Assembly (NCBI RefSeq): GCF_029870595.1
Contig: NZ_JAPDIR010000006.1
Location: 1-33,263, forward strand
Length of the DNA: 33,263 nucleotides
Direction: 5' to 3'
From: Sphingomonas sp. CBMAI 2297
Lineage (GTDB): Bacteria; Pseudomonadota; Alphaproteobacteria; Sphingomonadales; Sphingomonadaceae
Below the pieces are notes generated by a model. It searched no databases. It had not been told where the DNA came from and saw nothing but the letters and a program-made list of their open reading frames with translations. Shown here in pieces: positions 1 to 7,824 of the stretch. How positions within the stretch are numbered: position 1 is the first letter of the stretch; every line of letters begins with the position of its first letter. The translations under genes were made by a program, and so were the position numbers.

Positions 1-1
1 G

Positions 2-3001
2 ACAGCCCCCGTCCGGCCCGCCCAGGTCTCCGGCACCAGCGAGGCGCCGGGCGTGATCCAGGACGAAGGCCCGGCGGAAATCATCGTCACCGCGCAGAAG
101 CGCGAGGAATCGATCCGCAACGTGCCGATCGCGGTCTCCGCCTTCTCGGCCCAGGCGCTGGACGACAAGAAGATCGAAGGCGGCTCCGAGCTGCTGCGCG
201 CGGTGCCGAACGTCACCTTCTCGAAAAGCAACTTCAGCATGTACAATTTCTCGATCCGCGGGATCGGGACCAAGGCGGTTTCGGCATCGAGCGATCCGGC
301 CGTCGCGGTGAGCTTCAACAACACGCCGCTGGTGCGCAACCGGCTGTTCGAATCCGAATTCTTCGATCTCGCCCGCGTCGAGGTGCTGCGCGGGCCCCAG
401 GGCACGCTCTATGGCCGCAACGCGACCGCCGGCGTGGTCAATGTGATCCCCGCGATGCCCGACAATGACCCCGCCGCCGAGCTCAAGCTCGAGGGCGGGA
501 ACTATGGCACGATGCGGGCGTCGGGCATGGTCAACATGCCGCTCGGCGAAACGCTCGGCATCCGCGTGGCCGGCGCCTGGACCAGCCGGGAAGGCTTCGA
601 CTACAACACATTCACCAACCGCCACGTCAACGGCCGCAACCTGTGGTCGACGCGCGCGATCGTTCAGTGGAAGCCGAGCGACGATTTCCGCGCCAGCCTG
701 ATCTGGCAGCATTTCAACGAGGACGACGACCGCGCGCGCACCGGCAAGCAGCTGTGCACCCGCGATCCGGGCCCGGCCAAGGTCGGCGCCGTCACCGTGT
801 CCAGCCCGCAATTGCGCGGCAAGCTCAGCCAGGGATGCCTGCCGGGCTCGATCTACGACGATGCCGCCTATGGCGTGCCCAATGCGTACAGCCTCGTCTA
901 TCTCGAGGTGCCGGCCATGATCAGCTATGGCCAGCAGCGCAATCCCGCGCGCCCCGACGGGCGCGGCGGCCCCATCGTCAACGCGCTGCTGCCCATCGAT
1001 CCCTATGGCGGCGTGACTCAGTCGCGCAACCTGCGCGAGATCTCGACAAGCTATGATCCGGTCTTCCGCGCAAGGAACGACGTGATCCAGCTCAACCTGG
1101 AGTTCCAGCCGTCGGACGGGCTGCAGCTGATATCGCAGACCGCCTATTCCCGTGACCGGTTCTACTCGTCCCAGGACTATAACCGGTTCGTCAGCAACCC
1201 GATATTCAGCGATTCCTCCCAGGTGCTCCTCGACACGCTGGGGAGGTCGATCGACACCTCCAACCTGCCCACGCCCGGCGGCATCTATTGCGATCCCCAG
1301 CTGGGCTGCTCGAACCGGATGATCTCGGCCGACATCAGCAAGTCGCGCAACAGCCAATGGTCGCAGGAATTCCGCCTGCAATCGAGCTTCAGCGGCCCGC
1401 TGAACTTCAATGTCGGCGTCAATTACCTGAATTTCCAATCCAAGGACGATTATTACGTCTTCAACAACATGTTCACCTTCATCGCCGACTGGTGGTACAG
1501 CATCGGCGGCACCCCGCGCGCCCGCACGCTGCTCCCCTGCGGGCTCGGCTATGAAGGGCGGGAATGCCCCTATGTCGATCGCAACCCGATCGGCAGCCTG
1601 AACAACCAGGGCCATAATTATTTCCTCAGCCAGAACGGCGTGCGGATCAAGAGCTGGGCCGGCTTTGGCGAGCTATACTGGAAGTTCGCCCCCAGCCTGA
1701 AGCTGACCATGGGCCTGCGATATACGCGGGACGAGAAGATCTCGACCCAGATTCCCAGCCAGCTGCTGCTGGGCGGCGGCATCGACAATCCGTTCGGCCC
1801 GGCGCTGATCGGAGACATCACCGGCGGGCGCGTGAACAGCGGCTATCCGGCGCTGCCCGATATCCGGCAGAAATGGGGCGAGTTCACCGGCCGGGCCGTG
1901 CTCGACTGGAAGCCGGACCTTGGCTTCACCGACGATACGCTGGTCTATCTGTCGGCATCGCGCGGCTACAAGGGCGGCGGCACCAATCCGCCCCGCGTCG
2001 ATTTCAACCCGGCGATCGTGCAGTACCAGTTCCTGCCGCAGACCTTCAAGCCGGAGTTCGTCAACGCCTTCGAGATCGGCACGAAGAACAGCTTCGACAA
2101 TCGCCGGCTGACTTTCAATGCCACCGGCTTCTTCTACGACTACAAGAACTACCAGATCTCGCAGATCGTCGATCGCATCGCCTATAACGAGAATTTCGGC
2201 GCCACGAGCATGGGCCTGGAGTTCGAGGCGGCCTGGCGCCCGTCGCGCGCCTTTCGCGTCGACGGCAATTTCGGCCTGCTCAAGACGCGGCTGAAGCGGG
2301 GTTCGGAATCGATCGACGTGATGAACCGGACGCAAGGCAATCCGGACTGGATGGTGCTGCGCCCGTGGATTCAGGTTCCGTCAAACTGCATCGCGCCCAC
2401 GGTCTTCGTGGAACGGGCGCTGACGCTCGGCAACACCGGCGCTCTCGCCTCGCTCTGCCCGGGCGCGACCCGGGTCGGCACCTATAACCCGGCGGTCGCC
2501 AGCAAGTTTCCCTATTACAGCGTGCTGGGGTTCACCTATGACGCATTCGCGCCGTACAATCCCAACACGGTCGGCCTGAACATCAATCAGGGCGGCAGCG
2601 GCGCGCCCAATGGCGGGCGCGGCTTCGCGGCCGATCTGACCGGCAACGAGCTCCCGAATTCGCCGCGTTGGACCGCGAATATCGGGGCACAATATACTTT
2701 CTTCCTGGGCGGCGGCGATTGGGAACTCACGTTCCGTGGCGACTATTATCGCCAGGCAAAAAGCTATGCCCGCATTTACAACACCGAATATGACCGGCTT
2801 CGCGCCTGGGATAACGTCAATATTGCCGTGACGCTTACCCGGCCTGAGTCGGATTTGACTTTCCAGCTCTACGTGAAGAACTTGCTCAACAAATCACCTA
2901 TCACCGATTTCTTTACAAACTCGGATGACACCGGCTTGACGACAAATGTCTTCACGCTGGATCCGCGTCTTATCGGATTCAACATCAGCAAAAGATTCTG
3001 A
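2..3001 (+). CDS. TonB-dependent receptor, 5' end cut by window
   Basis: Outer-membrane active transporter of the TonB-dependent receptor family; it imports a ligand using energy from TonB/ExbBD. The frame is open back to base 2, and a GTG at 53 lies inside what looks like the mature N-terminus, so the true start and signal peptide are upstream of the window. A TonB-box-like EIIVTAQKREE is followed by a plug domain (VPIAVSAFS, RGIGT, VEVLRGPQGTLYGRNATAG) and then a long beta-barrel ending in SKRF, the aromatic terminus expected of an outer-membrane barrel. About 1000 residues are present, in the usual range. There is no STN domain in the visible part. The C-terminal 300 bases are clearly less GC-rich than the rest. 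Substrate unknown; the style resembles the large FyuA/CirA-like receptors that sphingomonads use for organic compounds as well as iron. The small secreted protein gene follows after 111 bases. Confidence 0.95.
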   Translation, partial: TAPVRPAQVSGTSEAPGVIQDEGPAEIIVTAQKREESIRNVPIAVSAFSAQALDDKKIEGGSELLRAVPNVTFSKSNFSMYNFSIRGIGTKAVSASSDPAVAVSFNNTPLVRNRLFESEFFDLARVEVLRGPQGTLYGRNATAGVVNVIPAMPDNDPAAELKLEGGNYGTMRASGMVNMPLGETLGIRVAGAWTSREGFDYNTFTNRHVNGRNLWSTRAIVQWKPSDDFRASLIWQHFNEDDDRARTGKQLCTRDPGPAKVGAVTVSSPQLRGKLSQGCLPGSIYDDAAYGVPNAYSLVYLEVPAMISYGQQRNPARPDGRGGPIVNALLPIDPYGGVTQSRNLREISTSYDPVFRARNDVIQLNLEFQPSDGLQLISQTAYSRDRFYSSQDYNRFVSNPIFSDSSQVLLDTLGRSIDTSNLPTPGGIYCDPQLGCSNRMISADISKSRNSQWSQEFRLQSSFSGPLNFNVGVNYLNFQSKDDYYVFNNMFTFIADWWYSIGGTPRARTLLPCGLGYEGRECPYVDRNPIGSLNNQGHNYFLSQNGVRIKSWAGFGELYWKFAPSLKLTMGLRYTRDEKISTQIPSQLLLGGGIDNPFGPALIGDITGGRVNSGYPALPDIRQKWGEFTGRAVLDWKPDLGFTDDTLVYLSASRGYKGGGTNPPRVDFNPAIVQYQFLPQTFKPEFVNAFEIGTKNSFDNRRLTFNATGFFYDYKNYQISQIVDRIAYNENFGATSMGLEFEAAWRPSRAFRVDGNFGLLKTRLKRGSESIDVMNRTQGNPDWMVLRPWIQVPSNCIAPTVFVERALTLGNTGALASLCPGATRVGTYNPAVASKFPYYSVLGFTYDAFAPYNPNTVGLNINQGGSGAPNGGRGFAADLTGNELPNSPRWTANIGAQYTFFLGGGDWELTFRGDYYRQAKSYARIYNTEYDRLRAWDNVNIAVTLTRPESDLTFQLYVKNLLNKSPITDFFTNSDDTGLTTNVFTLDPRLIGFNISKRF

Positions 3002-3021
3002 TTTTTAAATAAAAAGTAACA

Positions 3022-3060
3022 TTGATTCATGTTGATTCATAAAAATACATAATGTATGTA
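3022..3060 (+). promoter_or_regulatory. AT-rich promoter/operator region of the small secreted protein gene
   Basis: The 111 bases between the receptor stop and the next gene are strikingly AT-rich for this genome. They hold a tandem 10-base-spaced direct repeat, TTGATTCAT at 3022-3030 and 3032-3040. A possible sigma-70-like promoter is TTGATT at 3032-3037 and TATGTA at 3055-3060 with a 17-base spacer. A clear Shine-Dalgarno AGGAG lies at 3101-3105, seven bases before the ATG at 3113. The two repeats, one helical turn apart and overlapping the -35 region, could be a regulator site. This is a reading by eye, not a scored prediction. Confidence 0.4.
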
Positions 3061-3112
3061 TGATTCGCGCAATAATAAATGCGCATAAGTTCACAAAAAG
3101 AGGAGATGGATC

Positions 3113-3568
3113 ATGAAGGCAATTGCAAAATTTGTCGCCCTCGCGCTTGCCACTTTTGGCGCGCAGATGATCTCTACGTCTGCCATGGCGCAGGTTACTC
3201 CGCCGCCCAGCAAGACCTATTCGGGAATTGTCGATGTCGAGAAGGGTCTGGCGTTCAAGTGCCGCCTGAACATGGTCGTGGACGCCAGCACGAGCACGGT
3301 CACCGTCTCGCTGACCCCGCCGTCGCCGCCGACGCCCTCGGCCTGCTCGCTGCTGAGCTTCGTGGGCAACCCCTATAGCTACACCTTCAACCCCGCCAAC
3401 GGCGATTTCAAGGTGCTGGGCGTGTTCGTCAACACGATCACCGCGGGCGATTGCTCGGGCGACATCACGGCGACCTGGGACGACGTCGCTCAGGAATTCC
3501 TGGTCGACACCTTCCTGCCGGCCGCGACCGCGGGCCCGAACTGCACCGTCGCGGGTATCGCTTCCTAA
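3113..3568 (+). CDS. Small secreted four-cysteine protein, PraB-like
   Basis: A 151-residue exported protein. Residues 1-27 form a clean signal peptide (MKAIAKFVALALATFGAQ, then ISTSAMAQ with cleavage after AMA). The mature part is Thr/Ser/Pro-rich and beta-type, with four cysteines (FKCRL, SACSLL, GDCSGD, PNCTV) that could form two disulfides. The pattern of VEKGL..C, C-x-LL-x-F, NPYSYTF, NTITAGDCSGDITATW and a final LPA...C.V.G resembles, from memory, the small secreted PraA/PraB-like proteins (PraB is named as an activator of alkane oxidation in Pseudomonas). That assignment is inference from pattern, not a search. It has its own promoter, a strong AGGAG ribosome site and its own terminator, which suggests a highly expressed single-gene unit between two TonB-receptor-like genes. 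Confidence 0.8.
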   Translation: MKAIAKFVALALATFGAQMISTSAMAQVTPPPSKTYSGIVDVEKGLAFKCRLNMVVDASTSTVTVSLTPPSPPTPSACSLLSFVGNPYSYTFNPANGDFKVLGVFVNTITAGDCSGDITATWDDVAQEFLVDTFLPAATAGPNCTVAGIAS

Positions 3569-3615
3569 CCCGAAGGAACTTCGACGTTCCGCATCAGACG
3601 TCGAGGAGCCAACTG

Positions 3616-3648
3616 GCGGGCGCACGAATCGTGCGCCCGCTTCCTTTT
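3616..3648 (+). terminator. Rho-independent terminator after the secreted protein gene
   Basis: GCGGGCGCAC at 3616-3625 pairs perfectly with GTGCGCCCGC at 3631-3640 around a five-base loop GAATC, and is followed by TTCCTTTT. It lies 47 bases past the stop at 3568. This is the clearest intrinsic terminator in the window and separates the small gene from the receptor-like gene that follows. Confidence 0.85.
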
Positions 3649-3772
3649 CCGAAAATCCCGCCGCCGTGGCGGCACTGAGCCCCGGGATATGGCCTTTCGA
3701 AGCGATGACACTTGAAAGACGCGGAATGCCATGCGGTAAGGGTAGGCATTGGGTAAGGGCACCGGATCTCCG

Positions 3773-6319
3773 ATGACTGCGGCTCGCTTCGCGCTGTTGC
3801 TTTCCGCCGCCCTGCCCCTGTCGCCCTGCCCCGCGGCCCGGGCCCAGGGCACCGGCGCGGCAACCGGAACGACGGCGGAAGGACAGGATTCCGCACCCGC
3901 GGCCAAGGCCCAGGCGAGCAACGAGATCGTCGTCACCGCCAAGCGCTATGGCGAAGCCAGGGTCGCCGCCGAAACCGAGTTCAACGAGGACGAGATCGCC
4001 AGCCAGGGCGCCGACAGCATCGGCATGCTGCTCGATCGCCTCGCGCCCTTCATCGACCCCTCGGGGGAACAGCCCGTCATCCTCATCAACGGGCGCCCGG
4101 CCGAGGGCGACCGCTCGATCCTGTCCTATCCCGCCGAGGCGCTCAACCGCCTCGAGATCCTGAAGCCCGAAGCCTCCGCGCAATATGGCTATCCGCCGGG
4201 CCGGCGGGTCGTGAACCTGGCGTTGAAGAAGCAGTTCGCCAGCCTCACCGCCGATACGGCCTTCTCGGCGGCGACGCGCGGCGGGCAATATGCCGGCGAA
4301 CTGTCCGCCGGAAGAGTGGCGATCAACGGCCCGGTCCGCTGGAACGCGCAGGCGCGCGTCGCGCTCGACGGCGCGCTGCTGAAGAGCGCCCGCAACATCC
4401 CGCCCGGCGAGGGCGCGTTCGACGGCATCGGCTTCGTCACCGGCCCGGGCGGCCTGGAGATCGACCCCGCGCTCAGCCTGTTGGCGGGACGGCCCGTTAC
4501 CATCGCCGCGCTCCCGGGCGGGACATTGTCCCAGCCGCCTGCCCTGGCGGATTTCGCCGCGACCGCGGGCACCACCCATCCCGTCGATCCCAACGACTTC
4601 GAGACGCTGCAGCCGTCGCGGCGCACCCTGGCCTTCGCCGCGGGCATGACCCGGCCGGTCGGCGACTTCTCCGTATCGCTGAGCGTCAATGCCAACAGCA
4701 CCACCACCGAGGGGCTGCGCGGGCTCCCGATGCTTTCCGCCGTCCTTCCCGCCACCAGCCCCTGGTCGCCCTTTTCCCGCGATATCATCCTGACCCGTCC
4801 CTTCGCGGGCGCGCGGCCGCTGCGCAGCGACACCAGCGCGAGCGCGCTGGGCGTGACGCTGGCGGCGTCGGGCAGGGTCGGCGGCTGGGAAACCACCTTG
4901 TCCGCCGCCTATTCCCGTACCGCGAGCAACAGCCTGCTCGAGCGCGGAGCCGATGCGGCGAAAGTGCAAGCGCTGATCGATGCCGGCGATCCGGCGTTCA
5001 ATCCCCTTGGTCCGCTGAGCGGCGATCTCCTGCTGGCCAGCCGCAACCGCACGCGCGGAGAGAATCTGGAGGCCCGGGCCACCGCCGGCAAGGCGATCCT
5101 GAACCTGCCGGCCGGGCCGTTGACCCTGAACTTCGCGGCCACGGCCAGCCGCGCCGTCACCACCAGCACGGGAAGCGGAGACCTTGCCCAATCCGCCGCG
5201 ACGCGCGCATTGGCGAGCGGGGCGATCGGGATCGGCGTGCCCCTGTCGCGAAAGGGGCACGGGCCGCTCGGCGACCTTTCGATCGACCTGAACGCGGGCG
5301 GCCAGGTGCAATCGGGCAGCGGGCTGCAGAACCGGTTCAGCGGCGGCGTTACCTGGTCCCCCGTTCCCATTCTTCAGTTCCGCGGGTCGCTGGAACATAG
5401 CGAAACCGCGCCTTCCTTCGATCAGCTCGACGGCGCGATCATCTCCAGCGTCAATCGGGTCTTCGATTATGCCCGGCAGGAAACCGTCGACGCCATCTGG
5501 ATCACCGGCGGCAATCCCCGCCTCGGCCGCGGAAGCCAGGAAAGCCGCTCGCTGGCGATGCAGCTGCGCCCCTTTGGCGATCAGAGGCTGACGCTGAACC
5601 TGGGCTATCGGGAACAGGTCACAACGGGCGGCGTCGTTCCCTTTCCCGAATTGACCCCCGCCATCGAAGCGGCATTTCCGGAACGCGTGACGCGCGACCC
5701 GGCGGGGCGGCTGATCGCGGTCGATGCGCGCCCCATCAATCTCGAACGGAGCACCGATGCGGACCTGAGATCCGGGATCGCCCTGCGCCTGCCGGCGCCG
5801 CGCCGGCCCGGTGCCGGCACGCCATCGCCGAAGCTGCGCGGCGATCCGCTGCAGTTCAGCGCATCGATCAATCATCGCTGGCGGCTCCGGAACGAAGTGC
5901 TGACGCGGTCCGGCATTCCGGCGATCGATCAGCTCGGCGATGAGGGCAGCCAATCCCGCCATTCGCTGTCGCTCCAGCTCACGGCGGGCAAACGGGGCAT
6001 CGGTGCCAGCCTCAACGGGACCTGGAGCAGCCCGACCCATTTGCGGAACCGTGGCGTGCCGGGGGGAACGGGCGCCCTGGATATCAAGCCGGCGACCGTC
6101 TTCAACCTGTCGTTCTTCGCCGAGCCGGAGCATCTCTGGCGGCAACCCGATCGGCCCCGCTGGATGAAGAATGTGCGGCTCTCGGTCGATATCCGCAATC
6201 TCTTCAGGGGCTATCGCCAGGTCACCCGCCCCGACGGCACCGTGCCGCCCAATTATAGCCGCGACGAAGTCGATCCATTGGGTCGCACGATACGCCTGAC
6301 CCTTCGCAAGCGCTTCTAG
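3773..6319 (+). CDS. TonB-dependent receptor-like outer-membrane barrel, divergent plug
   Basis: An 848-residue outer-membrane protein. ATG 3773 is preferred over the upstream in-frame TTG at 3749 because it begins a signal peptide at once (MTAARFALLLSAALPLSP, ending ARAQ); the ribosome site is weak. A TonB-box-like NEIVVTAKRYGE follows, then a plug-like domain with VILINGRPAEGD, ALNRLEILKPEAS and AQYGYPPGRRVVNLALKKQF in place of the classic VEVLRGPQG..YGxxAxxGVVN string. The rest is barrel, ending in LTLRKRF. The gene lies 124 bases beyond the terminator of the small secreted protein gene. The divergent plug could mean a barrel of the same fold that works with a partner or with an unusual ligand. 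Substrate unknown. The lone unit of receptor, small secreted protein and receptor-like barrel may be functionally linked, but only position supports this. Confidence 0.88.
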   Translation: MTAARFALLLSAALPLSPCPAARAQGTGAATGTTAEGQDSAPAAKAQASNEIVVTAKRYGEARVAAETEFNEDEIASQGADSIGMLLDRLAPFIDPSGEQPVILINGRPAEGDRSILSYPAEALNRLEILKPEASAQYGYPPGRRVVNLALKKQFASLTADTAFSAATRGGQYAGELSAGRVAINGPVRWNAQARVALDGALLKSARNIPPGEGAFDGIGFVTGPGGLEIDPALSLLAGRPVTIAALPGGTLSQPPALADFAATAGTTHPVDPNDFETLQPSRRTLAFAAGMTRPVGDFSVSLSVNANSTTTEGLRGLPMLSAVLPATSPWSPFSRDIILTRPFAGARPLRSDTSASALGVTLAASGRVGGWETTLSAAYSRTASNSLLERGADAAKVQALIDAGDPAFNPLGPLSGDLLLASRNRTRGENLEARATAGKAILNLPAGPLTLNFAATASRAVTTSTGSGDLAQSAATRALASGAIGIGVPLSRKGHGPLGDLSIDLNAGGQVQSGSGLQNRFSGGVTWSPVPILQFRGSLEHSETAPSFDQLDGAIISSVNRVFDYARQETVDAIWITGGNPRLGRGSQESRSLAMQLRPFGDQRLTLNLGYREQVTTGGVVPFPELTPAIEAAFPERVTRDPAGRLIAVDARPINLERSTDADLRSGIALRLPAPRRPGAGTPSPKLRGDPLQFSASINHRWRLRNEVLTRSGIPAIDQLGDEGSQSRHSLSLQLTAGKRGIGASLNGTWSSPTHLRNRGVPGGTGALDIKPATVFNLSFFAEPEHLWRQPDRPRWMKNVRLSVDIRNLFRGYRQVTRPDGTVPPNYSRDEVDPLGRTIRLTLRKRF

Positions 6320-6444
6320 ATTGCGAATTCACAGGAGTCCCCAGCCTGGGATCGAGGCCCAATCAAGACCTTGATTTATTTCGCTATTCCTGTACCTTCC
6401 CTCGTCGTTCCTGCCTTCTCCCACGCCATCCCCGCCGCTCCCTT

Positions 6445-6472
6445 CGTCATCCCGGCGACGGCGGGGATGACG
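6445..6472. repeat. Palindromic GTCATCCC-type intergenic repeat, copy 1
   Basis: CGTCATCCC at 6445-6453 and GGGATGACG at 6464-6472 form a perfect nine-base-pair inverted repeat around a GC-rich ten-base centre. It lies in the 191-base gap between the convergent ends of the receptor-like gene (6319) and the M20 peptidase gene (6511). A second copy with almost the same arms sits at 20537-20564. Such short palindromes are scattered between genes in sphingomonads (general knowledge) and may act as bidirectional terminators or RNA-stabilising ends. The rest of this gap shows nothing else recognisable. Confidence 0.75.
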
Positions 6473-6510
6473 GGGTTTGCCGATTGAAGCTCAGCCCTGG
6501 CGCCGAGACA

Positions 6511-7824
6511 TCACCGCCTGGCCGAGCGTTCGGCGCCCAGGCGCGTGATCAGGATGGCCGCGCGCTTGGCCTGGCGCCGGATGCTCGCGAGATCGACGGT
6601 CTCGCCCGGCGCATGATCGCCGGTGCTGTAGGTGCCGAGGCCGGCCAGGCTGTCGACGTCATGGGCGACGAACGAGATGTCCCCGGCGCCGCGCTTGAGC
6701 GGGTCGAGCGGCGCCATCTCGGCCAGGCCGAGGTCGCGGTTGACGCCGTTGAGCGCCGCCAGCAGCGCCTTGTTGCCCGTGGTCGGCGCCATTGCCGGAT
6801 AGCCTTCGCCGAATTCGATCCTGGCATCGGTGCCCGGCGCATGCGCCGCCACGATCGTCTCCATCCTCGCCCGGACCCGCGCGGTCTGCTCGACGCTCAG
6901 CGTACGGAAATCGCCGGTCGCGACGGCGGTGGCGGCGATGATGTTGGTCTTGCCGCTGGCCTTGGCGTTGCCGCTCTCGTCGATCGCGGCGCTGGCGCCG
7001 CCGGCGATCACCCCGGCGTTGAAGGTGAGGTTGGGCTCGGGCAGCTCCTTGCGGAAGGCCGCGAGGATGCGGGCCAGCTCGTTGATCGCGCCGTCGCCGA
7101 AGTCCGGACCGAAGATCAGCGAGCTATGGCCGGTCCTGCCGGTCGCGGTGATCCGCCAGTCGGTGACCGAGCGGCGCGCGATCGAGCCCATGTCCTTGCC
7201 GCCGTCGATCACCAGCCCCTCGAAATCGAGCGCGACATCGGCGCGCTTGCCCGCGGCGATCAGATCGGCGCGCGCGATGCTGTGCGGGCTGCCGGCATCC
7301 TCCTCGTCGCCGGTGAGCACGATCTCGATATTCGCGTCCCTGAGCGTGCCCGCCGCCTGCATCGCCCGCAGCGCCGCGATCATCACGACCATGCCGCCCT
7401 TGTCGTCCCCCGCGCCCGGGCCCTCGGCCTTGTCGCCGGCGCGGACGAACTTCTGAAAGGGCGAGCCCGGCTCGAACACCGTGTCGAGATGGCCGATCAG
7501 CAGGATGCGCTTGCCGCCCGACTTGCCGCGATGGACCGCGATCAGATGGCCGGCGCGCTGGACGGCGTCCATCGGCTTCCAGCTGACGGCGAAGCCGAGC
7601 GGCTCGAGCTCGGCGCGCATCATCTCGCCGACCTTCGCCACCCCTTGCAGGTTCAGCGTGCCGCTGTTCTGGTCGACCAGCCGGGCGAGCAGCGCCACCG
7701 ATCGCTCGAACTCGGCATCGACCGTGCGCTCGATCGCCTTTTCGGGCTTCGACAGCCCCTGCGCGGCGGCGGGCGCGCCCGCCAGCAGCGCGGCGGCGAG
7801 CAGCGTCGTCCCGGCCCCGCGCAT
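6511..7824 (-). CDS. Periplasmic M20 family metallopeptidase (glutamate carboxypeptidase-like)
   Basis: A 437-residue secreted di-zinc peptidase that probably removes a C-terminal or amide-linked residue, as carboxypeptidase G2 (glutamate) does. The signal peptide is MRGAGTTLLAAALLAGAPAAAQ. Metal and catalytic motifs in order are GHLDTV (His112, Asp114), GAGDDKGG (bridging Asp near 140-141) and TGDEEDAG (Glu174 general base, Glu175 ligand), with DFEG further on supplying another expected ligand. The central dimerisation-type domain is present (RRSVTDWRITATGRTGHSS). The ATG at 7824 overlaps the stop of the upstream TonB receptor by one base (TGATG), so the two are translated from one message and probably coupled. 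An upstream in-frame ATG at 7893 is rejected because it lies inside the receptor and would spoil the signal peptide. The exact substrate is not shown by sequence. Confidence 0.93.
   Translation of the reverse strand: MRGAGTTLLAAALLAGAPAAAQGLSKPEKAIERTVDAEFERSVALLARLVDQNSGTLNLQGVAKVGEMMRAELEPLGFAVSWKPMDAVQRAGHLIAVHRGKSGGKRILLIGHLDTVFEPGSPFQKFVRAGDKAEGPGAGDDKGGMVVMIAALRAMQAAGTLRDANIEIVLTGDEEDAGSPHSIARADLIAAGKRADVALDFEGLVIDGGKDMGSIARRSVTDWRITATGRTGHSSLIFGPDFGDGAINELARILAAFRKELPEPNLTFNAGVIAGGASAAIDESGNAKASGKTNIIAATAVATGDFRTLSVEQTARVRARMETIVAAHAPGTDARIEFGEGYPAMAPTTGNKALLAALNGVNRDLGLAEMAPLDPLKRGAGDISFVAHDVDSLAGLGTYSTGDHAPGETVDLASIRRQAKRAAILITRLGAERSARR

Noticed and set aside
3005..6145. Minus-strand open frame of about 1046 codons opposite the receptor-like gene
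   Set aside because: Arg/Gly/Ala-rich shadow of a GC-rich coding strand; the plus strand has a signal peptide, TonB box and barrel terminus.
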